NCBI GenBank assembly: GCA_012841485.1
Contig: DUUU01000309.1
Span: 1 to 16,257, forward strand
DNA from: Armatimonadota bacterium
GTDB taxonomy: Bacteria > Armatimonadota > JAAZEB01
Length of the DNA: 16,257 bases
Direction: 5' to 3'
The position numbers and the translations under genes are program-made. The notes beneath the pieces are model-generated. The model searched no databases. It worked only from the letters and a program-made list of their open reading frames with translations, and was not told where the DNA came from. Positions 1 through 6,531 of the stretch are shown piece by piece (positions within the stretch are counted from its first letter, which is position 1; each line of letters opens with the position of its first letter).

Positions 1-254
1 CCCCCCCCCCGCGGCCGGCCGCTCGTAGGGTACCACCATCGTTAGAAACGCGTCGAACCCAGGGTTCCAGCCATTCCGTGCTTCCCTGGAACCCAGACGA
101 CCTGCCATGGGGCACCGTGCGCCTATTCCACACGCGGGAGTCTCGCCGTGGAGGAAGCAGAGGGTATTCGGAGAGAACCCTATCTGGTCCTCATCCACAC
201 TCTGCCACAACCTCCGAAGGAGACGTGGGATAGGTTCGATGTCCGGAGATTTGC
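1..254. other. Intergenic region with inverted repeats, no gene seen
   Basis: No convincing gene is visible here. The window opens with ten C residues followed by a 12-bp perfect palindrome (11-22). A 9-bp perfect inverted repeat, GGGTTCCAG at 62-70 and CTGGAACCC at 86-94, has a 15-nt spacer. A further GAACCC at 55-60 can pair with GGGTTC at 62-67, so two alternative hairpins compete for the middle arm. No T-run follows, so a terminator for an upstream gene is only possible. I found no convincing sigma-70 promoter for the following phosphatase gene. Confidence 0.4.
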
Positions 255-2252
255 ATGCACGCCCGAATGTCCATGCGTTGGACGGTCACGCTCTTCACTG
301 CCTTCTTTCTCGCGGCCTCGCTCAGCCTCGTGCTAGGCGCGATGGTGAACCGGTCGCGCCAGCAATGGAAGGAAGACACCCTCATCCAGGCCCGCGCCGC
401 CGCGTGTCTTCTGGCGCGAACCAGCCGTGATGCCCTGCGGCGCGGCGACACCTTCGCCCTCCATCAACTCGTGCGCGAGGTGCATGGGGAGCAGATGATC
501 AGACGCGTGATCGTGACAGACCCGCGCGGGCAGATCCTCTCCGACAGTTCGCCCGACGCGCCCTCCCCCGCGCTGCTGGGCGAGGTTCCACGCCTTGATG
601 GCGACTTCCGCATCATCACGGAAGAAGACGAGATCCAGGTGGTCGCGCCAGTGATGGACGCAGCCACACCTCTCGGCGCCATCCTGATCGACATCTCCTT
701 GCGCGAGCACCACGCCGTGCTCGACGCGGTGCGCCAGTGGGGACTACTCATGGCGTTAACGACGATCCTGATCGCCTGCACGACGGCCTACTTTCTCGCG
801 GCGGTGATCACGCGGCCGCTGCAACGCCTGGCCCACGGGATGCGCGCCGTGGCAGAAGGCATCCCTGCGCCCCCCCTGGACGAAGGGGGCTGCTGTGAAG
901 TGCGACAGATGGCCAAGAGCTTCAACGGAATGGCGCGCTCGCTACAACGCCGGTTGGCGGAGATGGAAAGCCTGCGTACCCTTGGCTCGGCGGTCTCGCG
1001 CTCCCTGGACCTGGGCACGGTGATCAAATCGGCCAATCAGTGCATCGAGGCTGCTATTCCGGGCACGCGCGCCCAGATCTGGCTCTGCGACCATGAGGGA
1101 GGCCATCTGATTGAAGGGGGCCGGTCAGCCGTGGATGCGGAGCAGGTGATCGATCTCGAGTCCGATACGGTGCTGGCGCGCGCGCTGAAGAGCCCTGTGC
1201 CGCTCCTGGCGGGCGCCGACTCCGAGGTACCACTAGACCCCTGGCTGGCAGAACGCTACGAGGCGACTAGCGTGGCAGCCGTGCCGCTCCGGGCCGGCCA
1301 GGAGCGAGTGGGCGTTTTGCTGGCCTGCCGTCAGAAGGGCGCCCCACTCACGCGCGCCAATCTGCCCTTCCTCGAAGCCGCGGGCACCGAGATCGCGCTC
1401 TCCATCCAGAACGCGCGGATGTTCCACCGCGAGTCGCACGTTGCCCAGGTCTTCCAGCGGATGCTGCTCCCGCAAACGCACACCTTCATCGAGCAGCTGG
1501 AGGTGGCCGTCCGCTGGCGCCCCGCTTCGGGGAACGGCCAGATTGGCGGAGACTACTACGACTTCATCGCCCTCCCGGGCGGGCGTTGGGGAATCGTGAT
1601 CGGAGACGTCTGCGGGAAGGGCACGCTCGCCGCGTCCTATACGGCCATGGCAAAGTATGCTCTCCGCTCGTATGCCTACGAGACCGGGTCGCCCGCAGAG
1701 ATCCTGCGGCGCACCAACGCCGCGCTCTACGCGCAGCTCAACAGCACGGAGGCGCACGAGGGCGCTCCCAGCTTCATCACCATGCTCTGCGCTCTCTACG
1801 AGCCATCCACCGGCCAGTTGGTCTACTCCCACGCGGGCCATCCCCTGGGCACGCTGGCACGCGCGAACTCGCATGTTGTGATCACCCTCGACCACGGCGG
1901 GCCGCCGGTGGGCGTGGTGCCAGATGCCACCTACCGGGAGGATGTGCTCTACCTGGCGCACGGCGATTCCCTGGCGCTCTACACCGATGGAGTGGTGGAG
2001 GCGGCACGCAGTGAGGAGATCATCGAGCCCGCCCGCATCGCCGAACTCCTCCGCATGAACCAGGAGAACAGCGTCCAGGCCGCCGCGGATGCCGTGCTCG
2101 CGGAGGCGATGAACGCCGCAAAGGGGCACGCCGTCGATGACACCACCCTCCTGGTGCTCCGCGTCCGCGACCTGCTTCCTCCCCTGGCTCTGCCCGCCCC
2201 GTCCGCAGCCGAGACGCCCTTGCCGGGCAATGTTGAGTGTCAGCCGTGCTGA
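255..2252 (+). CDS. Membrane-bound SpoIIE/PP2C-family serine phosphatase (sensor-HAMP-GAF-SpoIIE)
   Basis: A 665-residue protein predicted to dephosphorylate a phospho-serine STAS antagonist in response to an external and a cytosolic signal. Two membrane segments (about residues 10-30 and 163-184) bracket an extracytoplasmic sensor that resembles a Cache/PAS-type fold. A HAMP segment follows at about 185-236 and a GAF domain at about 238-390. The C-terminal PP2C/SpoIIE domain (about 399-640) keeps the metal-binding motifs: GGDYYDF at 431-437, GDVCGKG at 450-456, YSHAGHP at 524-530, LYTDG at 575-579 and DDTTLLVLR at 628-636. The start is chosen because GGAGA at 245-249 lies 5 nt upstream; ATG codons at 267 and 273 are alternatives. 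It appears to be transcribed alone. Its likely substrate is a STAS protein such as the one at 11907-12269, but that pairing is inference. The catalytic family call is firm; the signal sensed is unknown. Confidence 0.93.
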   Translation: MHARMSMRWTVTLFTAFFLAASLSLVLGAMVNRSRQQWKEDTLIQARAAACLLARTSRDALRRGDTFALHQLVREVHGEQMIRRVIVTDPRGQILSDSSPDAPSPALLGEVPRLDGDFRIITEEDEIQVVAPVMDAATPLGAILIDISLREHHAVLDAVRQWGLLMALTTILIACTTAYFLAAVITRPLQRLAHGMRAVAEGIPAPPLDEGGCCEVRQMAKSFNGMARSLQRRLAEMESLRTLGSAVSRSLDLGTVIKSANQCIEAAIPGTRAQIWLCDHEGGHLIEGGRSAVDAEQVIDLESDTVLARALKSPVPLLAGADSEVPLDPWLAERYEATSVAAVPLRAGQERVGVLLACRQKGAPLTRANLPFLEAAGTEIALSIQNARMFHRESHVAQVFQRMLLPQTHTFIEQLEVAVRWRPASGNGQIGGDYYDFIALPGGRWGIVIGDVCGKGTLAASYTAMAKYALRSYAYETGSPAEILRRTNAALYAQLNSTEAHEGAPSFITMLCALYEPSTGQLVYSHAGHPLGTLARANSHVVITLDHGGPPVGVVPDATYREDVLYLAHGDSLALYTDGVVEAARSEEIIEPARIAELLRMNQENSVQAAADAVLAEAMNAAKGHAVDDTTLLVLRVRDLLPPLALPAPSAAETPLPGNVECQPC

Positions 2253-2343
2253 ACGGCCCCGGTCTCCCGGGCGGCAGAAGCACCTTGCTCGGCATGCCGG
2301 GGCGGCCTCCCCGCGGGGCTATGGTGGAAGAAGCCCGAGAGGT

Positions 2344-2359
2344 CCGGCATTCGTGCCGG
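2344..2359 (+). terminator. TTCG-loop hairpin after the phosphatase gene
   Basis: CCGGCA and TGCCGG form a perfect 6-bp stem around a TTCG tetraloop, about 90 nt after the phosphatase stop codon. G residues rather than a T-run follow, so it may be a transcript-end stabiliser or a weak terminator. The surrounding 2253-2420 stretch is rich in other GC inverted repeats and holds no gene. Confidence 0.35.
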
Positions 2360-2420
2360 GGGGTTCTGCACCCGGGCCCGGATTCCTTATCCCGGGATCC
2401 CACTCCAGGAGATCAGGCCA

Positions 2421-2449
2421 TTGCCATCCGGCCCGGTTTGGTGTAGAAT
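2421..2449 (+). promoter_or_regulatory. Sigma-70-type promoter of the FAD oxidoreductase gene
   Basis: TTGCCA at 2421-2426 and TAGAAT at 2444-2449 each match the -35 and -10 consensus at 5 of 6 positions, with the optimal 17-bp spacer. Transcription should begin near 2456. This leaves no room for translation from the ATG at 2459 and supports the start at 2519 instead. Confidence 0.75.
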
Positions 2450-2518
2450 CCGAGAGCGATGGAGAGAGCGCCCGGTGTTGCGGGGGCACGCCGGCACGGG
2501 CGCTTTGGGGGAGACGCG

Positions 2519-4312
2519 ATGGCATACCCTATCGATGAGGAACTGGAAGCCGAGATCGCCGTCATTGGCGGGGGCACCGGCGGAACCGCGGCCGCCCTGC
2601 GGGCGGCACGCCTGGGGCATTCCGTCATCCTGACCGAGGAGACCGACTGGATCGGGGGCCAGCTCACCGCTCAAGGCGTCTCCGCGCTGGATGAGAACCG
2701 CTTCATCGAGCAGTTCGGTGGGACGGCGAGCTACTACGAACTGCGCGAGGGAATTCGCGAGTATTACCGCACGCGCTATCGCCTCACCCCGGAGGCCGCC
2801 GCCTCTCCGCACCTCAATCCGGGCAACGGCTGGGTGAGTCGCCTCTGCTTCGAGCCCCGCGTTGGCGTGGAGGTGCTGCGGCAGATGCTCGCCCCATCGG
2901 TGGACGCCGGCAGAGCGCGCATTCTACTGGAGACCGTCCCCGTCGCCGCCGAGACCAAGGGCGACCGCATCGAGGCGGTTGTGGTGCGAGGCCCTGATAA
3001 CCGGCTCACGCGCATCCGCGCCGCCTTCTTTCTGGACGCGACGGAGCTGGGCGACCTCCTGCCTCTGGCGGGCGTGGAGCACGTCATCGGCGCGGAATCG
3101 CGCGAGGAGACTGGCGAGCCGGACGCCCCCGAAGAGGCCAACCCGGAGTGGGCGCAGAGCTTCACCTTTCCCTTCGCGGTTGAGCTCTGTCCGGAGGGCG
3201 ACTTTACCATCCCCCGGCCCGAGGGCTATGAGTACTTCCGGGAGACTCAGCCCTACACCTTCACCGTTGACTACCTGCCACCGCGCGGCTCCGTCACCTA
3301 TCGCATGTTCGACACCGCGCCGGGCGCCTCGGGGCCTTTCTGGACCTACCGCCGGCTCATCGACCGCGCGAACTTCGACGATCCTGCCTTCCCCAACGAC
3401 ATCGCCATGATCAACTGGCCCGGGAATGACTTTGCCGGAGGCAACCTGGCCAATCGCGACGCTGCCGGGCGCGCCGAGATGCTCCGGCAGGGCCGACTGC
3501 TCAGCCTCGGTTTCCTCTACTGGCTGCAGACAGAGGCGCCGCGCGATGACGGAGGCACGGGCTATCCGGAGCTGAGACTTCGGCCGGACATCATGGGCAC
3601 GACGCACGGCCTCTCGAAGTACCCCTACATTCGCGAGGCACGCCGCATCCGGGCGCTGAAGACCGTGGTGCAGACGGAGATCGCCGCCGAGAACAACCCG
3701 GGTGCCCGGGCGGTTTTCTTCCCGGACTCCGTTGGCATCGGCCTCTATGGGATCGACATTCACGCCTGCGCCAGGAACCAGCCCCAGGTGATGCTGGGCA
3801 CGCGCCCCTTCCAGATTCCGCTGGGCGCGCTGATCCCGATTCGCGTGGAGAACCTGCTGGCGGCGGCGAAGAATATCGGTACCACCCACATCACCAATGG
3901 CGCTTACCGCCTGCACCCGGTGGAGTGGAATATCGGCGAAGCCGCGGGCGCCCTGGCAGCCTACTGCCTCTCGGCCGGAACGCTCCCCCATCTCGTGGCA
4001 ACCACCGAAGAGGAGCAGCGACAGTTTCAGCGCCTGCTCGTCGCCTGCGGCGTTCCCCTCTACTGGTATGAGGATATGCCGCTTTCACACCCCGCCTTCG
4101 CCGCGGTGCAGTGGCTCGCGGCCACTGGCGCGTGGCCCGGACACCCAGAGCATCTGCGCTTCGATCCGGATGCGCCCCTGGCCCCGTCCGAGCTGGTGAA
4201 CGAGCTGCCACGGGAGGCGAGCGCGAAGCTGGCCACCCTGCACGAACAGCCGGGGTTGACGCGCGCCGAGTTCGCATTGCGCCTTGCCGAGGAGGAGAAC
4301 TTCCTCGCGTAA
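2519..4312 (+). CDS. FAD-dependent oxidoreductase (PF12831-like) with SLH-like C-terminal segment
   Basis: A 597-residue flavoprotein. The N-terminal Rossmann nucleotide-binding motif GGGTGG (about residues 17-22) follows a hydrophobic beta strand, and WIGGQLTAQG comes shortly after. A second family-typical FAD-site block, IGTTHITNGAYRLHPVEWN, lies at about 450-475. The start at 2519 is preferred over the upstream in-frame ATG at 2459 because GGGGGAG (2507-2513) lies 5 nt before it and the promoter places the transcript start at about 2456. The last ~75 residues contain DMPLSHPAFAAVQWLAATGAW and a downstream F-DPDAPL-SE pattern, which resembles one S-layer-homology motif. No signal peptide is visible, so a surface role is doubtful. 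Members of this family are often annotated only as oxidoreductases; the substrate cannot be told from sequence. It is a single-gene unit that converges on the kinase gene. Confidence 0.87.
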   Translation: MAYPIDEELEAEIAVIGGGTGGTAAALRAARLGHSVILTEETDWIGGQLTAQGVSALDENRFIEQFGGTASYYELREGIREYYRTRYRLTPEAAASPHLNPGNGWVSRLCFEPRVGVEVLRQMLAPSVDAGRARILLETVPVAAETKGDRIEAVVVRGPDNRLTRIRAAFFLDATELGDLLPLAGVEHVIGAESREETGEPDAPEEANPEWAQSFTFPFAVELCPEGDFTIPRPEGYEYFRETQPYTFTVDYLPPRGSVTYRMFDTAPGASGPFWTYRRLIDRANFDDPAFPNDIAMINWPGNDFAGGNLANRDAAGRAEMLRQGRLLSLGFLYWLQTEAPRDDGGTGYPELRLRPDIMGTTHGLSKYPYIREARRIRALKTVVQTEIAAENNPGARAVFFPDSVGIGLYGIDIHACARNQPQVMLGTRPFQIPLGALIPIRVENLLAAAKNIGTTHITNGAYRLHPVEWNIGEAAGALAAYCLSAGTLPHLVATTEEEQRQFQRLLVACGVPLYWYEDMPLSHPAFAAVQWLAATGAWPGHPEHLRFDPDAPLAPSELVNELPREASAKLATLHEQPGLTRAEFALRLAEEENFLA

Positions 4313-4379
4313 GCCACCAAGCCGAGCGTAGGGGCGTGAAGGGAGGAGAGATCCGCGACCGCGCGGGGAGAGAGCGGTG

Positions 4380-4820
4380 CTATGCCGCTCGAATCTGCCG
4401 GACCAGGCGGAGGCAGTTCCCTTTCGCTCCTTGGTGGTACTCGACGAGATCCATGCACTGGCGCATGCCAAAGAGGCCACGGCCACGCTCGAAGACCTGC
4501 GCGGGATCCGGCTCGGGCACAAGAGAGAGATCAAAACCGGGGCCGTTATCGAAGATGTGGAACTCGATGCGTCCCGGATAGAGAAGCGCGCGCATGCGCA
4601 GCGGCTTGGCAGCTTGGAAGTGATGGGCGTGCTCGATGACGTTCAAGCATGCCTCGTGGACTCCCCAGGCGATCTTATAGGTCTCCTCGGAAGAGAGGCC
4701 CCCGGTCTGACGGCAGATCCGCTCGGTGAAGTCGTTGATAAGCTCGAGGAAACGCGCATCCGAGGGCACCGCCAACTCCAAGACGTCTGGTGAACCTGCG
4801 CACTCCCGCGCTGCTCCCAT
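4380..4820 (-). CDS. RsbW/SpoIIAB-like anti-sigma-factor serine kinase (HATPase_c_2)
   Basis: A 146-residue GHKL ATPase-fold protein that in this family binds a sigma factor or other target and phosphorylates a STAS antagonist. The N-box GVHEACLNVIEHAH holds the catalytic-type Glu56 and Mg-binding Asn60. The G1 box DNGPGFD is at 91-97 and the G2/lid segment RGRGLFGM at 112-119. The ATG at 4820 is preferred because GGAGG lies 8 nt upstream and the resulting length fits the family. A longer reading frame opens with GTG at 4904 but has no ribosome-binding site. The gene is alone, with a promoter about 240 nt upstream and no adjacent sigma factor. It is the natural kinase partner of the STAS protein at 11907-12269 and of the phosphatase at 255-2252, by inference. 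The 67-bp gap to the convergent oxidoreductase gene holds no clear terminator. Confidence 0.9.
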   Translation of the reverse strand: MGAARECAGSPDVLELAVPSDARFLELINDFTERICRQTGGLSSEETYKIAWGVHEACLNVIEHAHHFQAAKPLRMRALLYPGRIEFHIFDNGPGFDLSLVPEPDPAQVFERGRGLFGMRQCMDLVEYHQGAKGNCLRLVRQIRAA

Positions 4821-4935
4821 CTCCCTCGCCTCCGGCATCTGCAGAAGAAGGGAAAGCCCCACTGTGCCGTTTGTCCCCTTAGTTGTATACCCGCGTATGA
4901 ACACGGGCGGAGCCCTGCCGTATGCGTTGCGATTT

Positions 4936-4951
4936 CCCAGCCGAAGCTGGG
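4936..4951 (-). other. C(UUCG)G tetraloop hairpin in the kinase-gene leader
   Basis: On the minus strand CCCAGC-TTCG-GCTGGG forms a perfect 6-bp stem closed by C-G around UUCG, an exceptionally stable RNA tetraloop. It lies inside the long 5' leader of the kinase mRNA, about 115 nt before the start codon. No U-run follows, so it is not an intrinsic terminator. It may organise a folded leader or protect the transcript. Confidence 0.5.
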
Positions 4952-5058
4952 ACTACCACGCCGCTGCCGGACCGCAGGCTCCTTTTGTCGTCTGGTGCTG
5001 GGTAATAACTAATTCGGACCAACCACGCACACAGTCGGGCTTTCCTTGCGATCCTCTG

Positions 5059-5073
5059 GTGCTATCATAGCAC
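5059..5073. promoter_or_regulatory. 15-bp palindrome overlapping the kinase -10 box (candidate operator)
   Basis: GTGCTAT-C-ATAGCAC is a perfect 7+1+7 palindrome centred on the -10 element of the minus-strand promoter. A dimeric regulator bound here would block RNA polymerase. The 7-mer TTGCGAT also recurs around the promoter at 4927-4933 and 5046-5052, and inverted at 5110-5116. No regulator gene that would bind it is identified. Confidence 0.4.
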
Positions 5074-5092
5074 ACCGCCCTCGATTTCGCAA
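5064..5092 (-). promoter_or_regulatory. Extended -10 promoter of the kinase gene
   Basis: Read on the minus strand, TTGCGA (5092-5087) and TATGAT (5069-5064) are separated by 17 bp, and TGC directly before the -10 box makes an extended -10. Transcription should start near 5057, which gives a leader of about 237 nt before the kinase ATG at 4820. The leader (4821-5057) holds no gene that I can support. Confidence 0.65.
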
Positions 5093-5115
5093 CCCCACGA
5101 ACGCGGGAGATCGCA

Positions 5116-5146
5116 AGCGCCCGGGGTTCGGCTACACCCGGGCGCT
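5116..5146 (-). terminator. Strong hairpin downstream of the HU gene
   Basis: AGCGCCCGGG (5116-5125) and CCCGGGCGCT (5137-5146) form a perfect 10-bp GC-rich stem with an 11-nt loop, 11 nt after the HU stop codon. There is no clear T-run on either strand, so it could terminate weakly or act as a 3' stabiliser. It separates HU from the kinase promoter. Confidence 0.6.
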
Positions 5147-5157
5147 GCTCACATGGT

Positions 5158-5427
5158 TTAGACGGCGTCTTTCAGCGCCTTGCCGGGCTTGAAGACCGGG
5201 GTTTTCGCGGCGGCGATCGTGATGCTCTCGCCGGTGCGCGGATTGCGGCCTACCCGCTCGGCACGGCTCTTGACGCTGAACGTACCAAAGCCGATAATGG
5301 AGACCTCTTCGCCCTGGCCCAATTTCTCCGAGATCACATCGACAACGGCATCGATAGCAGCGGCGGCATCCTTGCGCTTCAGTTCCGCTCTCTCGGCCAC
5401 TGCTGCAACCAGTTCGGATTTGTTCAT
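5158..5427 (-). CDS. hup: DNA-binding protein HU
   Basis: An 89-residue histone-like protein that bends DNA and compacts the nucleoid as a dimer. The [12 protein letters not shown] opening, the central [10 protein letters not shown] core and the beta-arm GRNPRTGE (60-67), with the intercalating proline at 63, are all present, and the length is exactly that of HU. The start at 5427 is chosen because it gives the canonical N-terminus, with AAGGAGGGG about 9-11 nt upstream. In-frame ATG codons at 5436 and 5460 would add a non-conserved extension. It is transcribed alone, away from the pseudopilin gene. I found no clear promoter. HU rather than IHF is favoured by the N-terminus, but the two are hard to separate by sequence alone. 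Confidence 0.95.
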   Translation of the reverse strand: MNKSELVAAVAERAELKRKDAAAAIDAVVDVISEKLGQGEEVSIIGFGTFSVKSRAERVGRNPRTGESITIAAAKTPVFKPGKALKDAV

Positions 5428-5507
5428 GTCGTCCATCCCCTCCTTTCGCGCATTCATCACACGCCTGCTCTTTTCTTTTCTGCCGGCGTGAATCCTCCTT
5501 CATGCTT

Positions 5508-5548
5508 GGAGAATCAACGACTTTTCGCGATGCAAAGCCCGATTCTCC
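5508..5548. repeat. 8-bp inverted repeat between HU and pseudopilin genes
   Basis: GGAGAATC at 5508-5515 and GATTCTCC at 5541-5548 are perfect inverted copies separated by 25 nt. They lie about 80 nt upstream of the HU start and about 100 nt upstream of the divergent pseudopilin promoter. They could be an operator pair or a leader hairpin; chance cannot be excluded. Confidence 0.25.
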
Positions 5549-5649
5549 GCCATGCACCGGTGGGCGAGGTGATAGTGATGCAGACACCCGCGCTGCCTGG
5601 GCCGCGCGGGCGTAATCCCCCATCCCCTCGATTCCTCACGTTTTTGCTC

Positions 5650-5678
5650 TTGACACGGGTAGGGGCGCATGCTATACT
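5650..5678 (+). promoter_or_regulatory. Near-consensus promoter of the pseudopilin gene
   Basis: TTGACA (5650-5655, perfect -35) and TATACT (5673-5678, 5 of 6) are 17 bp apart, and TGC before the -10 makes an extended -10. This is the strongest promoter in the window. It starts transcription near 5685, only about 25 nt before the chosen start codon. Confidence 0.85.
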
Positions 5679-5709
5679 ACGGCAGGTTCACCAGGTGGAG
5701 GTCATGCCC

Positions 5710-6447
5710 ATGCGTGAACACACCAGAGGCTTTACGTTGATTGAGGTTCTGGTTGTTGTCGCGGTCATCGCCATCCTGATGGCCATCCTCCTGCCTACCT
5801 TGCACCGCACCCGCGAGAACGCCCGCGCGACCACCTGCCAATCGAACCTGCGCCAGCTTGGCCAGGCCTTTCAGATGTACGCGGGCGACTATGATGGCGT
5901 CTGGCCATGTCCCGGGGGGCTGCTGGGCGATCTGAACTACTGGCACCAGTCGAACGGTGCCGGCCTGGAGCCCTACCTGCGGAACGCGGGCATGGGCTTG
6001 AAGAGCGTCTGGGTCTGTCCTTCCTGGGGCGGGGGCTGGGAGTGCCAGTTTCCGCCACGCACCTACGCCATGAACACCGCGCTCCGCAACCCACCTGATG
6101 TGGAGCCGTGGGGGGCAGCCAACCAGGTACGCGATGGCATTCCCCTCGCCCTTATTCGCGATCCTGCGGGCACGATTCTGCTCTTCGAGGGGATCCCGAA
6201 CATCGTGAAGGTCTATCCCGGCTATGGCTATGTGGGTCGCTGCGGCTACTGGGATTCGGTGAAGGGGTATGATCTCTATCCCAATATCCGCTGGAACAAC
6301 GGCTGGCTACCGCATGAGCCCTGGCACAGCGGCATGAATACCTACCTCTTCTGCGATGGCCACGTGAAGCGGCAGGTACCCCGGAAATACCCCTGGGCAC
6401 CGAGCGCCACCGACAACCAGTGGTTTGTGCTGAAGTGGCGCGCGTAA
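5710..6447 (+). CDS. Prepilin-type protein with H-X9-DG motif (DUF1559-like pseudopilin)
   Basis: A 245-residue pseudopilin-like protein. It begins with a short basic leader and the prepilin peptidase site G7-FTLIE, with Glu12 at the +5 position, followed by a 20-residue hydrophobic helix (about 13-32). The globular part has W-, G- and P-rich stretches and ends with H206-SGMNTYLFC-DG217, an exact H-X9-DG motif. This class is highly expanded in Planctomycetes and Armatimonadota, and its function is largely unknown. The ATG at 5710 is favoured because GGAGG (5697-5701) is 8 nt upstream; the ATG at 5704 would leave only 2 nt. No other pilus or type II secretion genes are nearby, so it is an orphan driven by a strong promoter. 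Confidence 0.9.
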   Translation: MREHTRGFTLIEVLVVVAVIAILMAILLPTLHRTRENARATTCQSNLRQLGQAFQMYAGDYDGVWPCPGGLLGDLNYWHQSNGAGLEPYLRNAGMGLKSVWVCPSWGGGWECQFPPRTYAMNTALRNPPDVEPWGAANQVRDGIPLALIRDPAGTILLFEGIPNIVKVYPGYGYVGRCGYWDSVKGYDLYPNIRWNNGWLPHEPWHSGMNTYLFCDGHVKRQVPRKYPWAPSATDNQWFVLKWRA

Positions 6448-6473
6448 GGAGGCTCGCCCGTCCCCTCGCGCGC

Positions 6474-6518
6474 GGGGAGGGCCGGTGTGGGGAACTCCCA
6501 GCGGCCGGCCCTCTCCCC
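6474..6518. terminator. Hairpin between convergent genes (likely bidirectional terminator)
   Basis: AGGGCCGG (6478-6485) pairs with CCGGCCCT (6505-6512), and the stem extends with GGGG against CCCC past a 2-nt bulge. The 19-nt loop contains a small inner hairpin. It lies between the convergent pseudopilin gene and the large secreted-protein gene. A T-run is lacking on both strands. Confidence 0.5.
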
Positions 6519-6531
6519 GTCAGGCGCGCTG

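Noticed and set aside
1..22. Ten C residues plus GCGGCCGGCCGC palindrome as a mobile-element end
   Set aside because: No transposase, target duplication or matching second end is visible. A homopolymer at the very edge may be an assembly boundary.
2459..2518. Upstream ATG at 2459 as the oxidoreductase start
   Set aside because: It falls almost at the predicted transcript start, lacks a ribosome-binding site, and adds 20 residues of non-conserved sequence.
4821..5057. Kinase leader as a known riboswitch
   Set aside because: I compared it by eye with cyclic di-GMP, cobalamin and manganese motifs and saw no conserved core. It is kept only as an unassigned structured leader.
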